From NCBI GenBank assembly GCA_947454285.1, contig CANGJO010000007.1, forward strand, positions 1-24,405: DNA of 24,405 nucleotides, written 5' to 3'. The notes beneath the pieces are model-generated. The model made no database searches and was not told the origin of the DNA. It was given only the letters and a program-made list of their open reading frames with translations. Each line of letters opens with the position of its first letter. The first letter of the stretch is position 1. The stretch comes from Microbacteriaceae bacterium (GTDB taxonomy: Bacteria > Actinomycetota > Actinomycetes > Actinomycetales > Microbacteriaceae). Below are positions 8,632 to 18,441 of this stretch, one piece after another. The position numbers and the translations under genes are program-made.

Positions 8632-9582
8632 TTACTTCTTCTTCGCTGCGGCACCAAAGCTCTTGGTGATCACTTCGCCGAATAGGTCATCCGGGTCAAG
8701 ACGACGCAGGTCTTCACTCAAACAATCACGCAGACTTCGGCGAGGAAGGGAAATCTCGCGAGTTGGTTGGGATGGCTGAATCAAAACGGCCTTGTCCAGA
8801 ATGTCTCGGTTGATCTCAACATCACCAGACTTACGAATCAACTTGATGCTCTTGATTACGTTTACGGATTTCGCCGGGGTAGTACGCACAATCTTGACTT
8901 TGATCTTGAGTTTGAGTTCCAACCAAGCGGCCAACAGATCAACACTCGGCGAATCGGTTGAGCCAACAATCTCGGCCCCAAGCACCTTGTCGTATGGCGG
9001 CTGGTCAAGCATGGTTGCCAACTGAGTGCGCAGCACGGTCAAGCGGGTCCAGGCAAAGTCACTGTCACCCGGTTCGTAGGTCTTGGCTAGGTTTCTGAAG
9101 TGAGCACGTGCGTCTTTTTGACTTAGAGCGTCAGTAATGCGGCGGGTAGCAATGCGACCAATAGCAGACTGAGCAGCATTCTTTGGCGCTTCGCCTGGCC
9201 ACCAGGCAACAACCGGTGCATCCGGCAAAAGCAAACCGGTGACCAAACTCTCTGGATCACTTGCTGCTTCACCGTAGGCACGAAGCACGATTACCTCTGA
9301 AGCACCAGCGTCGCCACCAACACGAATCTGAGCATCAAGCTTTGCGTTCTTCTTGCTGGTGCTGTTGTCATCAGCCAACACGATGATGCGGCAAGGGTGC
9401 TCGCGCGAAGCGTCGTTAGCTGCCTTGATGGCAGGCTCAATACCTTTAAAGTCAGTTTCGATAACCAAGGTCAGCACACGGCCGAGCGCAACTACGCCGC
9501 CCTGTTCACGAATCTGAACGATGCGCTTTGAAACCTTGCTGATGGTGGTGTTTTCAAGATCGATGATCACGGAATTCTCCAT
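8632..9582 (-). CDS. opcA: Glucose-6-phosphate dehydrogenase assembly/activator protein OpcA
   Basis: 316 aa. OpcA is needed for assembly or full activity of glucose-6-phosphate dehydrogenase in cyanobacteria and Actinobacteria. Recognisable stretches are the N-terminal LENTTISKVSKRI region, the LLLPDAPVVAWWPG motif, the DSDFAWTRLTVLR block and the conserved C-terminal segment near LDPDDLFGEVI. The start overlaps the end of zwf by 16 bases, tying the activator's translation to that of its partner. The protein ends in a short Lys run (AAAKKK). Confidence 0.94.
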   Translation of the reverse strand: MENSVIIDLENTTISKVSKRIVQIREQGGVVALGRVLTLVIETDFKGIEPAIKAANDASREHPCRIIVLADDNSTSKKNAKLDAQIRVGGDAGASEVIVLRAYGEAASDPESLVTGLLLPDAPVVAWWPGEAPKNAAQSAIGRIATRRITDALSQKDARAHFRNLAKTYEPGDSDFAWTRLTVLRTQLATMLDQPPYDKVLGAEIVGSTDSPSVDLLAAWLELKLKIKVKIVRTTPAKSVNVIKSIKLIRKSGDVEINRDILDKAVLIQPSQPTREISLPRRSLRDCLSEDLRRLDPDDLFGEVITKSFGAAAKKK

Positions 9583-11102
9583 TCACGGCCATCGCGGGCC
9601 ATCATTTCGTCAGCTGAGCTAGGGCCCCAAGTTCCCGGACGGTACTGCTCAGGCTTGCCCTTCTTTTCCCAGAAGCTCACAATTGGGTCAAGGATCTTCC
9701 AAGAAAGTTCAACCTCTTCGTGGCGCGGGAATAGCGGTGGGTCACCAAGAAGCACGTCAAGAATCAGACGCTCGTATGCCTCTGGGCTGGCCTCGGTAAA
9801 CGCGTGTCCGTAACCAAAATCCATAGTCACATCGCGAACCTGCATGCCAACACCAGGAACCTTTGATCCAAAGCGAATCGTGATGCCTTCGTCTGGCTGC
9901 ACGCGAATCACAAGTGCATTCTGACCAAGTGCGCTGGTCTGGCTCTCGGCAAACAACTGCTGCGGTGCACGCTTGAATACCACTGCTATTTCAGTAACGC
10001 GGCGACCAAGACGCTTACCGGCGCGAAGGTAGAAAGGAACTCCTGCCCAGCGACGAGTGTTGATGTCTAGACGCATAGCTGCGTAGGTTTCCGAAACAGA
10101 CTTAGGGTTCATTCCATCTTCGTCAAGGAAACCGGTCACCTGTTCGCCACCCTGCCAACCACCGGCGTATTGACCGCGTGCGGTGTGCTTTGCCAAGTCC
10201 TTTGGCACGCGAACCGCAGAAAGAACCTTTTCCTTTTCGGCGCGCAAGTCTGCTGCATCAAAAGAAACCGGCTCTTCCATTGCAGTAAGTGCAAGCAACT
10301 GAAGCAAGTGGTTTTGGATTACGTCACGAGCGGCACCAATGCCGTCGTAGTAACCAGCGCGGCCGCCAACACCAATGTCCTCGGCCATGGTGATCTGCAC
10401 GTGGTCAATGTAGTTAGAGTTCCAAAGCGGCTCAAACAACATGTTGGCAAAACGCAAGGCAAGAATGTTCTGAACGGTTTCTTTACCAAGGTAGTGATCA
10501 ATCCGGAAGACAGAATCCGGTGGGAACACCGATTCAACAACGTCGTTGAGCTCACGCGAAGACTCAAGGTTGTGACCAAAAGGCTTTTCGATAACCACGC
10601 GACGGAATTCATCTGGCTGAGCATCGGCAAGACCAGAGCGCTTTAGCTGCTGACAAACCTGAGCAAATGCCTTTGGTGGAATCGAAAGATAGAAGGCGTG
10701 ATTTCCGTTGGTGCCAACCTTGGCATCAAGTTCATCGATGGTTGCCTTTAGGCGATCAAAAGCCGCATCGTCATCGAACTCACCGGAAACAAATCGAATG
10801 TTCTCTGATAGTTGCTTCCAAACAGCTTCGTTCCAAGGAGTGCGGGCGTACTGCTTGACTGCCTCTTTCACTACCTTGCCGAAGTCCTGGTTCTTCCAGT
10901 CGCGACGAGCGAAACCAACCAAAGAGAATCCAGCTGGCAGCAAGCCACGGTTAGCAAGGTCGTAAACCGCAGGCATCAACTTTTTGCGAGACAAATCACC
11001 GGTGACTCCAAAGATCACCAAACTGCTTGGGCCGGCGATGCGGTTTAAGCGGCGGTCATCGGGATCGCGCAGCGGGTTGTTGTTCGCCGAAATTTTGCTC
11101 AT
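9567..11102 (-). CDS. zwf: Glucose-6-phosphate 1-dehydrogenase
   Basis: 511 aa, full length. Oxidises glucose-6-phosphate to the lactone and makes NADPH; committed step of the oxidative pentose-phosphate pathway. The N-terminal nucleotide motif is FGVTGDLSRKKLMPA (about residues 31-45). The active-site signature RIDHYLGKE carries His203, and the C-terminal half has KIL-type substrate-domain sequence ending in EWRIP. The ATG follows pgi by 15 bases with an AAAGA-type site. opcA (overlapping) and pgl follow, giving the whole oxidative entry in order. Confidence 0.98.
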   Translation of the reverse strand: MSKISANNNPLRDPDDRRLNRIAGPSSLVIFGVTGDLSRKKLMPAVYDLANRGLLPAGFSLVGFARRDWKNQDFGKVVKEAVKQYARTPWNEAVWKQLSENIRFVSGEFDDDAAFDRLKATIDELDAKVGTNGNHAFYLSIPPKAFAQVCQQLKRSGLADAQPDEFRRVVIEKPFGHNLESSRELNDVVESVFPPDSVFRIDHYLGKETVQNILALRFANMLFEPLWNSNYIDHVQITMAEDIGVGGRAGYYDGIGAARDVIQNHLLQLLALTAMEEPVSFDAADLRAEKEKVLSAVRVPKDLAKHTARGQYAGGWQGGEQVTGFLDEDGMNPKSVSETYAAMRLDINTRRWAGVPFYLRAGKRLGRRVTEIAVVFKRAPQQLFAESQTSALGQNALVIRVQPDEGITIRFGSKVPGVGMQVRDVTMDFGYGHAFTEASPEAYERLILDVLLGDPPLFPRHEEVELSWKILDPIVSFWEKKGKPEQYRPGTWGPSSADEMMARDGREWRIP

Positions 11103-11117
11103 AAAGATTGCGTCTTT

Positions 11118-12713
11118 CTAGATTGCGTTCTTAATTGCGGCAATACCTACCTTGGCCTCGGCCAAGGTAAGAGTAAGTACCGGACGACCAAGTGCACCAA
11201 GCACCTTTGCATCGCCGGCTGCCTGAGAAGCGATTAGCTCACCAAAGGTAAAGTCGCGTCCCGGTACAGCAATGTCTTGCTTAGCCTGCGAAACAATCTG
11301 CAGGTAAACGCCCTGACGAGGTCCACCCTTGTGGTACTGACCGGTTGAGTGCAAGAAACGCGGAGCCCAACCAAAAGTAACCGGACGACGAGTCTTGTTA
11401 GCAAATACGTCACGCAACTCGGCTGCCTCTGGCACAGATGTGCGGTCTAGGTAAGCATGAATCGATAGATAACCTTCGTCGTCATCAAGCTGCGCAAGCA
11501 GTGCCTTTATTGAATCAGCTACTGAGGTTCCAGAAATCTGCAGCTCAGTCGCGCGAACCTCAACGTTTGAATCGGTAAACAGGGGAGCAATCACTGCGTC
11601 GCGCTGCTCTAGCATTCCGCGTGCGGCAATCTTTGCTGATTCAACGTCTGGCTGGTCAAACGGGTTGATGCCAATTAGACGACTAGCAACTACGGTTGCG
11701 TATTCCCAAAGGATGAACTGAGCGCCAAGTGAACCAGACACCGATACCGCGTCGCCGGCGACAGGCTTTGCGTCGGCCTGAACGTGAACTGCAAGCAAGT
11801 CTGCAAGACCTGAGTGAAGCTCTGCGCTCTTTGGATCAAGCACAACCGGCAGCACACCCTTTGACTGCTTACCGGTTGACTCGGCAATTAGCTGTTCGGC
11901 CCAGTCGCCGAAACCAACTATCGGTGTACCATCGGCAACCACGCCAATCTTGTCGCGGTTACCCATTTCGCCCGGAGTGCGAGCAAAAGCGGCACCCAAA
12001 ATCAAACCTGGGTTCTCGGCAGAATCGTTAGCCAAAACTGCAGAAGCATCCTGTGCGTCTTTTAGCAAACCAGAGATGTCGGCGCCAGCAAGTCCCGATG
12101 GAACTATTCCGAATGCGGTAAGCGCTGAGTAACGTCCACCAACTGTTGGGTCCGCGTTGAATACGCGGTAGCCGTCTGCCTTGGCAGCAGCTTCCATTGG
12201 CGAACCAGGATCAGTGACAACCACGATGCGATCGGTCTTATCGATGCCGGCATCGGTGAACGCCTTTTCGAAGATGCGCTTCTGTGAATCTGTTTCAACG
12301 GTTGAACCCGATTTTGAAGAAACGATGATTGCAGTCTTGTTTAGATCGCCAGCAAGTGCGGCGCCAACCTGATCTGCGTTGGTTGAGTCAAGCACAACCA
12401 AATCAACACCTGCGGTGCGAGTGATTACCTCAGGAGCCAAAGAAGATCCGCCCATGCCGCAAAGCACGAAGCGAGTCACGCCCTTGTCGTTGAATTCCTT
12501 CTTGAGTGCAAGAACTGATTCAACCAGGGAAGCAGAATCGAAAGCAGAGTTAACCCAACCCAAGCGAATTGAAGATTCTGATTCGGCTTCCTTACCCCAG
12601 AGGGTGAAGTCCTTTGCAGCGATTCGGCTGGCAACCTTGTCGGCTACTAGTTCATCGATTGAGTTGGCAACCGCGGCTGCCGCAGTTCCCGCTACTACAA
12701 CCTTTAGCGACAT
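11118..12713 (-). CDS. pgi: Glucose-6-phosphate isomerase, actinobacterial-type
   Basis: 531 aa. Interconverts glucose-6-phosphate and fructose-6-phosphate, linking glycolysis and the pentose-phosphate operon it sits in. SIS-domain motifs are clear: LCGMGGSSLAPEV (about 85-97), VSSKSGSTVET, the signature-like VGGRYSALTAFGIVP and QLIAESTGKQSKGVLPV. It belongs to the divergent branch found beside tal in Actinobacteria rather than the E. coli-like one. Its ATG overlaps the tal stop by one base (TAATG), so it is translationally coupled to tal. Confidence 0.95.
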   Translation of the reverse strand: MSLKVVVAGTAAAAVANSIDELVADKVASRIAAKDFTLWGKEAESESSIRLGWVNSAFDSASLVESVLALKKEFNDKGVTRFVLCGMGGSSLAPEVITRTAGVDLVVLDSTNADQVGAALAGDLNKTAIIVSSKSGSTVETDSQKRIFEKAFTDAGIDKTDRIVVVTDPGSPMEAAAKADGYRVFNADPTVGGRYSALTAFGIVPSGLAGADISGLLKDAQDASAVLANDSAENPGLILGAAFARTPGEMGNRDKIGVVADGTPIVGFGDWAEQLIAESTGKQSKGVLPVVLDPKSAELHSGLADLLAVHVQADAKPVAGDAVSVSGSLGAQFILWEYATVVASRLIGINPFDQPDVESAKIAARGMLEQRDAVIAPLFTDSNVEVRATELQISGTSVADSIKALLAQLDDDEGYLSIHAYLDRTSVPEAAELRDVFANKTRRPVTFGWAPRFLHSTGQYHKGGPRQGVYLQIVSQAKQDIAVPGRDFTFGELIASQAAGDAKVLGALGRPVLTLTLAEAKVGIAAIKNAI

Positions 12714-13813
12714 TAGTTAGCCGCCTTCAAAGCGGTGTCAACGGTGTCAACAAGCTCGCCCCAAGAAACGATGAACTTCTCAACGCCTTCGTCTTCAAGC
12801 AGCTGCGTTGCATCGTCAAGTGAAACTCCGGCTGCAGCAACGGCGGCTAGAACTTCGCGTGCTGAGTCGTAGTTGTTGGTGATTGATGCGGCTGGCACAA
12901 CGCCGTGATCGTAAACAGCTTCCATGGTCTTTTCCGGCATGGTATTTACCAACTGCGGAGCAACTAGCTCAGTCACGTAAAGAGTGTCTGGAAGTGCAGG
13001 ATCCTTAACACCGGTTGATGCCATCAGCGGACGCTGAACGTTCGCACCGGCAGCTGCCAACTCTGACCAATCAGAAGTTGCGAACTGCTGCTCAAACACT
13101 TCGTAAGCCAAACGAGCATTTGCAAGCGCTGCCTGGCTCTTTAGCTCTGGCTTTCCTGCGGCCTCAAGACGCTTGTCAATCTCAGTGTCAACGCGTGAAA
13201 CGAAGAACGAAGCAACTGAGTGAATCTTAGAGATGTCGTGGCCGTTTGCTTTTGCCTGCTTTACACCTGCGATGTAAGCGGCAATAACTTCACGGTAACG
13301 AGCAAGAGAGAAAATCAAAGTCACATTAACGCTGATGCCCTCGGCGATAACAGCGGTGATTGCTGCAAGACCAGGCTTAGTGGCAGGAATCTTGATCATT
13401 ACGTTTTCGCGGTTTACAGCGGCAAACAATTCCTTGGCCTGCTTGATGGTGCCAGCAGCATCGTTTGCAAGACCTGGTTCAACCTCGATAGATACGCGAC
13501 CATCGAAACCGTTTGACGAAGCGTAAACCCCAGCGAAAATATCACAGGCATCAGCAACGTCCTTGGTGGTGATTGCAAAAATTGCAGAGGTTGCATCGGC
13601 GCCCGCGGAAGCAAGTTCGGCAACCTGTGACTGGTAGCCCTCACCCTTGGCCAGCGCGCCAGCAAAAATTGTTGGGTTGGTAGTCACACCAGAAACAGAA
13701 CGGTTGGTGATTAGGTCCTTCAAGCTGCCAGATGTGATACGTGAACGTGACAAGTCGTCAAGCCAGATGCTGACGCCGTTTGCTGCTAGTTGAGCTAGTG
13801 GGTTTGCTGACAT
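12713..13813 (-). CDS. tal: Transaldolase
   Basis: 366 aa. Moves a dihydroxyacetone unit between sugar phosphates in the non-oxidative pentose-phosphate pathway. The Schiff-base lysine is Lys141 in [10 protein letters not shown]; Asp20 (IWLDDLSR) and the [12 protein letters not shown] motif (43-54) are present, with [12 protein letters not shown] following. The frame is open 69 bases further upstream into tkt, but the start at 13813 is chosen because [20 protein letters not shown] matches the family N-terminus and a GAGAAA site precedes it. It starts 31 bases after the tkt stop and its stop overlaps pgi. Confidence 0.96.
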   Translation of the reverse strand: MSANPLAQLAANGVSIWLDDLSRSRITSGSLKDLITNRSVSGVTTNPTIFAGALAKGEGYQSQVAELASAGADATSAIFAITTKDVADACDIFAGVYASSNGFDGRVSIEVEPGLANDAAGTIKQAKELFAAVNRENVMIKIPATKPGLAAITAVIAEGISVNVTLIFSLARYREVIAAYIAGVKQAKANGHDISKIHSVASFFVSRVDTEIDKRLEAAGKPELKSQAALANARLAYEVFEQQFATSDWSELAAAGANVQRPLMASTGVKDPALPDTLYVTELVAPQLVNTMPEKTMEAVYDHGVVPAASITNNYDSAREVLAAVAAAGVSLDDATQLLEDEGVEKFIVSWGELVDTVDTALKAAN

Positions 13814-13844
13814 TGGTATTTCTCTTTTCTCTAGGCTCGACTGA

Positions 13845-15938
13845 TTACAGTGCAGCGATGGTTGATTTTGCGGCTGAAACAACTGCTTCTGCAGTCATGC
13901 CAAATTCACGGTAAAGAGTCTTTGCATCTGCAGAGGCTCCGAAGTGCTCGATTGAAACGCTCTGACCGAATGGTCCAACGTACTTGTTCCAACCCAATGA
14001 AAGACCGGCTTCAACAGAGACCTTTGCCTTCACTGCGGCAGGAAGAACCTGCTCACGGTAGGCAGCAGGCTGCTCATCAAACCACTCAAGACAAGGAGCA
14101 GAGACAACACGAGTTGCAACTCCGGCAGCTTCAAGCTGCTGACGCGCAGCAACTGCAATCTCAACTTCAGAACCGGTAGCAATCAAAATTACTTCCGGCT
14201 TTCCGTTAGATGCTTCAAGAAGTGTGTATGCACCCTTTGCGGTGTTCTCGGCACCGGCGTATACCGAGCCGGTTTCGTCTGCCTCGCCGCGAGCGTAAAC
14301 CGGAAGGTTCTGACGGCTAAGCGCTAAACCGGCTGGGCCCTGACGACGCTCAAGTACGGTCTTCCATGCGTAAGCAGTCTCATTGCCATCTGCAGGACGA
14401 ACGATGTCCAGGTTTGGAATCGCGCGCAAGGTAGCAAGCTGTTCGATTGGTTGGTGAGTTGGACCGTCTTCGCCAAGTGCTACTGAGTCGTGAGTCCAAA
14501 CAAAGATTGAAGGAACACCCATCAGTGCAGCAAGACGAACCGCTGGTCGCATGTAGTCGCTGAAGATCAAGAAGGTTCCACCGAATGCGCGCGTGTTTCC
14601 ATGCAGAACGATTCCGTTAAGGATTGAACCCATTGCGTGTTCGCGAATACCAAAGTGAAGAACGCGACCAAACTTGTCGCCGCTCCACTCGTGGGTTGAC
14701 CACTCAGCAGGAACGAATGACTTTGCACCAGAGATTGTGGTCATGTTTGAGTCGGCAAGGTCGGCCGATCCACCCCAAAGCTCTGGCATTACCTCGGCAA
14801 TCGCGTTGATCACCTTTCCAGATGCAACGCGGGTAGATATTGAGCTACCGCTTTCAAACTTTGGAAGCGCAGCTTCTAGACCCGATGGGGCAGCGCCGGA
14901 GACAACGCGGTCTAGCAACTTCTTCTTATCTGGGTTTTCTGAAGCCCAAGCGTCGAAAGACGCTTCCCATGAAGCGCGAGCTTTGTCGGCGTGCGCCTGG
15001 TAACCGCGAGTGTGAGCAATCACTTCAGGTGCAACTTCAAAAGTCTTTTCTGGATCAAAGCCAAGAGCGCTCTTCAAACCGGCAAGTTCTTCGGCACCAA
15101 GTGCAGATCCGTGAATCTTTCCGGTGTTCTGCTTCTTTGGTGACGGCCAACCAATGATGGTACGCAAAGTAATCAGTGAAGGCTTATCGGTGACCGACTT
15201 TGCCTTTTCAATCGCAGCGTAAAGTTCGGCGATGTCTTCGACGTAGTTTCCGGTTTTCTTCCAGTCAACTACCTGAGTGTGCCAGCCGTATGACTCGTAA
15301 CGCTTTGAAAGGTCTTCGGTGAAGGCAATGTTGGTGTCATCTTCGATTGAAATCTGGTTTGAGTCGTAGATCACAACAAGGTTGCCAAGCTTCTGGTGTC
15401 CGGCAAGTGACGCAGCCTCGGCGGTTACACCTTCTTGCATGTCACCGTCACCGGCAATCACGTAAACGAAGTGATCGAACGGCGACTGACCCTCAGGAGA
15501 CTTTGGATCAAACAGCCCACGCTCAAAACGTGACGCGTAAGCAAAGCCGGTTGCCGAAGCAAGTCCCTGACCAAGCGGGCCGGTGGTGATTTCAACACCC
15601 TTGGTGTGACCGTACTCCGGGTGACCAGGAGTTGCTGAACCCCAAGTGCGCAGTGCCTTAAGGTCATCTAGCTCCAAGCCGTAGCCGTGCAGGTACAACT
15701 GGTTGTAAATAGTTAGCGAGCTGTGGCCCACAGAAAGAATGAAACGGTCGCGACCCAACCAGCGGTCGTCTGATGGATCGTGACGCATAACTTTGTTGAA
15801 CAAAAGATATGCAACCGGAGCCAGGCTGATTGCTGTGCCCGGGTGACCATTGCCAACTTTCTCAACGGCGTCTGCAGCCAAGATACGAGCGGTATCTACC
15901 GCTTTTGAGTCCAATTCGGTCCACTGAAGTGCTGACAA
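13845..15938 (-). CDS. tkt: Transketolase
   Basis: 697 aa, full length. Thiamine-diphosphate enzyme that moves two-carbon units in the non-oxidative pentose-phosphate pathway. The N-terminal GNGHPGTA carries His32; the cofactor motif starts at [19 protein letters not shown] and ends at YDSNQISI. The pyrimidine domain has [14 protein letters not shown] and [16 protein letters not shown]. The start is TTG (LSALQW), strongly supported by a GAGGAG site six bases upstream; no better start exists nearby. It is the first gene of the operon running tkt to pgl. Confidence 0.97.
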   Translation of the reverse strand: MSALQWTELDSKAVDTARILAADAVEKVGNGHPGTAISLAPVAYLLFNKVMRHDPSDDRWLGRDRFILSVGHSSLTIYNQLYLHGYGLELDDLKALRTWGSATPGHPEYGHTKGVEITTGPLGQGLASATGFAYASRFERGLFDPKSPEGQSPFDHFVYVIAGDGDMQEGVTAEAASLAGHQKLGNLVVIYDSNQISIEDDTNIAFTEDLSKRYESYGWHTQVVDWKKTGNYVEDIAELYAAIEKAKSVTDKPSLITLRTIIGWPSPKKQNTGKIHGSALGAEELAGLKSALGFDPEKTFEVAPEVIAHTRGYQAHADKARASWEASFDAWASENPDKKKLLDRVVSGAAPSGLEAALPKFESGSSISTRVASGKVINAIAEVMPELWGGSADLADSNMTTISGAKSFVPAEWSTHEWSGDKFGRVLHFGIREHAMGSILNGIVLHGNTRAFGGTFLIFSDYMRPAVRLAALMGVPSIFVWTHDSVALGEDGPTHQPIEQLATLRAIPNLDIVRPADGNETAYAWKTVLERRQGPAGLALSRQNLPVYARGEADETGSVYAGAENTAKGAYTLLEASNGKPEVILIATGSEVEIAVAARQQLEAAGVATRVVSAPCLEWFDEQPAAYREQVLPAAVKAKVSVEAGLSLGWNKYVGPFGQSVSIEHFGASADAKTLYREFGMTAEAVVSAAKSTIAAL

Positions 15939-15944
15939 GGGATT

Positions 15945-15950
15945 CTCCTC
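15945..15950 (-). promoter_or_regulatory. Ribosome-binding site deciding the TTG start of tkt
   Basis: On the minus strand this reads GAGGAG, with six bases to the TTG. It is close to the ideal anti-16S complement and is the main reason for accepting the TTG start. Confidence 0.8.
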
Positions 15951-15960
15951 TGAATTAATA

Positions 15961-16010
15961 GCGTTATTACAAGAGTTATGTTTTGTTATGGCTTCATTGC
16001 CGCTATAACG
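15961..16010. promoter_or_regulatory. AT-rich tkt/ctaB divergent control region with repeated GTTAT
   Basis: The gap between divergent tkt and ctaB holds GTTAT at 15963, 15975 and 15985 and the inverse ATAAC at 16005-16009 inside an imperfect palindrome (CCGCTATAACGG, 15 bases after the last GTTAT). The region is AT-richer than the flanking genes. The pentamers could be operator half-sites or alternative minus-strand -10 boxes for tkt. No convincing -35/-10 pair was found. Confidence 0.3.
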
Positions 16011-16116
16011 GTGAATTGAAAGGCTAGAACATCCCTGCTGGCCAGATTCCGTATGGGTACGAGTCTACACGCCAAGGGTTTTGCCCAAGGTAGCGAATCG
16101 ACGGTTCACGAGCATT

Positions 16117-16122
16117 TAGACT
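16117..16122 (+). promoter_or_regulatory. Possible -10 box for leaderless ctaB transcript
   Basis: TAGACT fits the actinobacterial TANNNT consensus and ends eight bases before the ATG at 16131, the spacing expected if transcription starts at or next to the A of the ATG. There is no ribosome-binding site ahead of that ATG, consistent with a leaderless message. No good -35 hexamer was seen. Confidence 0.35.
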
Positions 16123-16130
16123 TGTTCAAG

Positions 16131-17069
16131 ATGGCAAATCAGACCAAAACCCTAGAAACCCAAGGCTCGACAGCGGCCAAGGCTGGTTTTGGCGTAAAAG
16201 CTAGGGGATACCTGGCCCTGACCAAGCCTCGAGTCGTTGAATTACTGCTAATCACCACCCTGCCGACCATGATTTTGGCCCAAAATGGCCTTCCTGACCT
16301 CTGGCTTGTGCTGGCAACCCTTATCGGTGGTGCTTTTAGCGCTGGATCGGCGAATGCATTTAATTGCGTTTACGACACCGATATCGACAAGCTCATGGGC
16401 CGCACCAAGAACCGCCCGCTAGTAACCGGTGTGCTTACCGGTCGCGAGGCCGTGGTTTTCTCGACTTTGCTGGGGCTGATCTCAGTGGTTTGGCTGGGGC
16501 TGCTGGTCAATTGGTTGGCTTCGTTGATTTCCTTGGCGGCGCTGCTGTTTTACGTACTTATTTACACAATGGTGCTCAAGCGTCGCACCCCACAAAACAT
16601 TGTTTGGGGAGGAGCGGCCGGGGCAGCACCGGTATTGATTGGTTGGGCTGCGGTTACCGGTGAAGTCTCGGCTGCGGCCTGGGTGCTGTTCGTTGTGATC
16701 TTCTTGTGGACTCCGCCGCACTATTGGCCGTTGGCAGTCAAGTATCGTGCCGACTACGAATTGGCAAAGGTACCGATGCTTCCGGTGGTTCGATCAACTA
16801 AAACCGTGGTTCAGCAAATTTTGATTTACGCGTGGGCGGTTGCTGCGGCAACTTTGCTGTTGATTCCGATTGCCAACATGGGATGGATTTACTCTTTGAC
16901 TGCAATTGCAACCAGCGCGTGGTTCCTGATTTCGGCGCATCGCCTATACCGAGAGGGACAAACTGGCGAACTAGCAAAGCCTATGAATTTGTTCCACCTG
17001 TCGAACCTTTATTTGACTGCACTTTTTATTTCAATTGCCCTCGATGTGATCCTGCACATCGCGTTTTAA
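16131..17069 (+). CDS. ctaB: Haem O synthase (protohaem IX farnesyltransferase)
   Basis: 312 aa from the chosen start. Membrane UbiA-family prenyltransferase that attaches a farnesyl group to haem B, giving haem O for cytochrome oxidase. About nine hydrophobic helices are visible. The first catalytic motif is N78-x3-D82-x-D84-x-D86 (NAFNCVYDTDID), followed by MGRTKNRPL; the second is YRADYELAKVPMLPVV. The frame has an earlier ATG at 16053, but the 26 extra residues look unlike the family and neither start has a clear ribosome-binding site; 16131 is preferred because of the -10-like TAGACT just upstream. It diverges from tkt and converges on the photolyase with a 4-base gap. Confidence 0.93.
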   Translation: MANQTKTLETQGSTAAKAGFGVKARGYLALTKPRVVELLLITTLPTMILAQNGLPDLWLVLATLIGGAFSAGSANAFNCVYDTDIDKLMGRTKNRPLVTGVLTGREAVVFSTLLGLISVVWLGLLVNWLASLISLAALLFYVLIYTMVLKRRTPQNIVWGGAAGAAPVLIGWAAVTGEVSAAAWVLFVVIFLWTPPHYWPLAVKYRADYELAKVPMLPVVRSTKTVVQQILIYAWAVAAATLLLIPIANMGWIYSLTAIATSAWFLISAHRLYREGQTGELAKPMNLFHLSNLYLTALFISIALDVILHIAF

Positions 17070-17073
17070 GTTT

Positions 17074-18441
17074 TTAGTTCTTAACTTTTATCTCTTCAAG
17101 TCTTTTTAGAGATTCTTCACGCTCAATCGAGTGATCAACAATTGGTGCCGGATAACCATTGGCTAATCCGTCAACCCACAACCAAGGCTCGTGAACGTCT
17201 TTGCCTTCAATGTGCGCTAGCTCAGGAACAAATTTGCGCACGAAGTTACCATCCGGGTCAAACTTGTAGCCCTGCATGATCGGATTGAAAATTCGATAGT
17301 AAGGACTGGCATCGGTTCCGCAACCGGCAGTCCACTGCCAGCCATGTGCGTTAGATGCGGGATCAAAATCGGTAAGGTTTTCTTCAAACCACTGCGCACC
17401 AAGTTGCCACTCAAGGTGCAAGTCCTTGACTAGGAACGATGCAACGATCATGCGCACTCGATTGTGCACCCACCCGGTAGTTAACAACTGACGCATTCCG
17501 GCATCAACCATTGGAAAGCCGGTGTTGCCTGTCTTCCAGGCTTCAAACTTTTTCTCGGCAGTTTTGCCAGAGTCGTATCGCATAGATTTGAATCGCGGCT
17601 CGTAATACTCGTTTGTCGTGTCCGGGTTATGCAACAAAACGTCTGCGTAAAATTCTCGCCAGGCAATTTCTTTGCGATAAACGTTGTGTCCATCGCTGTC
17701 GGAAAGCTCCGCTAACAGAGTCCGCGGGTGGATTTCACCAAATGCAAGTGCGTGACTTAGGTGTGATGTGCCACTGAGGTCGGCGCGATTACGTAGTTCG
17801 TCGTAATTGAAAAGTGCACGTTGTTTAAATCGCTCCCAAGTGCGAAGAGCGTAGGCCTCACCAGCCTTGATGGGGAATGGCGCCTCCTTGGTTGGAACAG
17901 GTTTTCCCTGGCACTGAATTGGCTCAAACCACTCAAAACCCTTGTGCAGCTTGACCGGGGCAGACCAACCGGCCTTGAACCAGTTGTTGAAGAACGGCGT
18001 GTAGACGCGGTAAGGAGTGCCATCTGGCTTTCGCACGGTTCCTGGTGCAACTGCGTAATAGCTGTCGTCTAACTGAAGGAAGATGTCATGCTTTTTGAGC
18101 TCAAGGCCAACGGCGTTTTGATCCGCGATTCCATCGGGGTCAAATGCACGCGTGGCGTGAACAAATTTTGCACCGGCAGCAAGCGCTGTCTGCGATACAG
18201 AATTTGGGACCTCGCCGTGCTGTATAACCAACTTGCGATCCATTGAAGCGCCAAGCGAATCAAGCGATGCATGTAGCGACCACTGGCGTGCGCCGCTCAG
18301 CGCTTCAAACTTTTTTAAGTTAACCGCGTATAGACCACATACCTTCTTGTCGCCATCGGCAATCGCGCCATCGATTGCCGCATTGAGCGCAACGTTGTCT
18401 TGTAGGCGTAGATCGCGTCTAAACCAAAAGACTCTAGCCAT
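17074..18441 (-). CDS. phr: Deoxyribodipyrimidine photolyase (cryptochrome/photolyase family, probable class I CPD type)
   Basis: 455 aa, normal length. Uses blue light and FAD to split UV-induced pyrimidine dimers. The N-terminal antenna domain begins with VFWFRRDLRLQDN. The FAD-binding catalytic domain has SHLSHALAFGEIHPR, WREFYADVL, GNTGFPMVDAGMRQL, GWVHNRVRMIVASFLVKDL and the WFEENLTDFDPASNAHGWQW block with conserved Asn and Trp residues. The pattern is that of class I CPD photolyases; a 6-4 or cryptochrome function cannot be fully excluded. Its ATG overlaps the end of ctaA by 8 bases, so it is co-transcribed and probably co-translated with haem A synthase. Confidence 0.93.
   Translation of the reverse strand: MARVFWFRRDLRLQDNVALNAAIDGAIADGDKKVCGLYAVNLKKFEALSGARQWSLHASLDSLGASMDRKLVIQHGEVPNSVSQTALAAGAKFVHATRAFDPDGIADQNAVGLELKKHDIFLQLDDSYYAVAPGTVRKPDGTPYRVYTPFFNNWFKAGWSAPVKLHKGFEWFEPIQCQGKPVPTKEAPFPIKAGEAYALRTWERFKQRALFNYDELRNRADLSGTSHLSHALAFGEIHPRTLLAELSDSDGHNVYRKEIAWREFYADVLLHNPDTTNEYYEPRFKSMRYDSGKTAEKKFEAWKTGNTGFPMVDAGMRQLLTTGWVHNRVRMIVASFLVKDLHLEWQLGAQWFEENLTDFDPASNAHGWQWTAGCGTDASPYYRIFNPIMQGYKFDPDGNFVRKFVPELAHIEGKDVHEPWLWVDGLANGYPAPIVDHSIEREESLKRLEEIKVKN

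Noticed and set aside
13814..13882. Longer transaldolase reading into tkt
   Set aside because: The added residues lie over the tkt C-terminus and intergenic gap and do not match the family; MSANPLAQ has a ribosome-binding site and normal homology.
17061..17115. AT-rich hairpins between ctaB and the photolyase gene as a terminator
   Set aside because: TTAAG/CTTAA is only 5 bp with a 9-base loop and no GC core, too weak to call.
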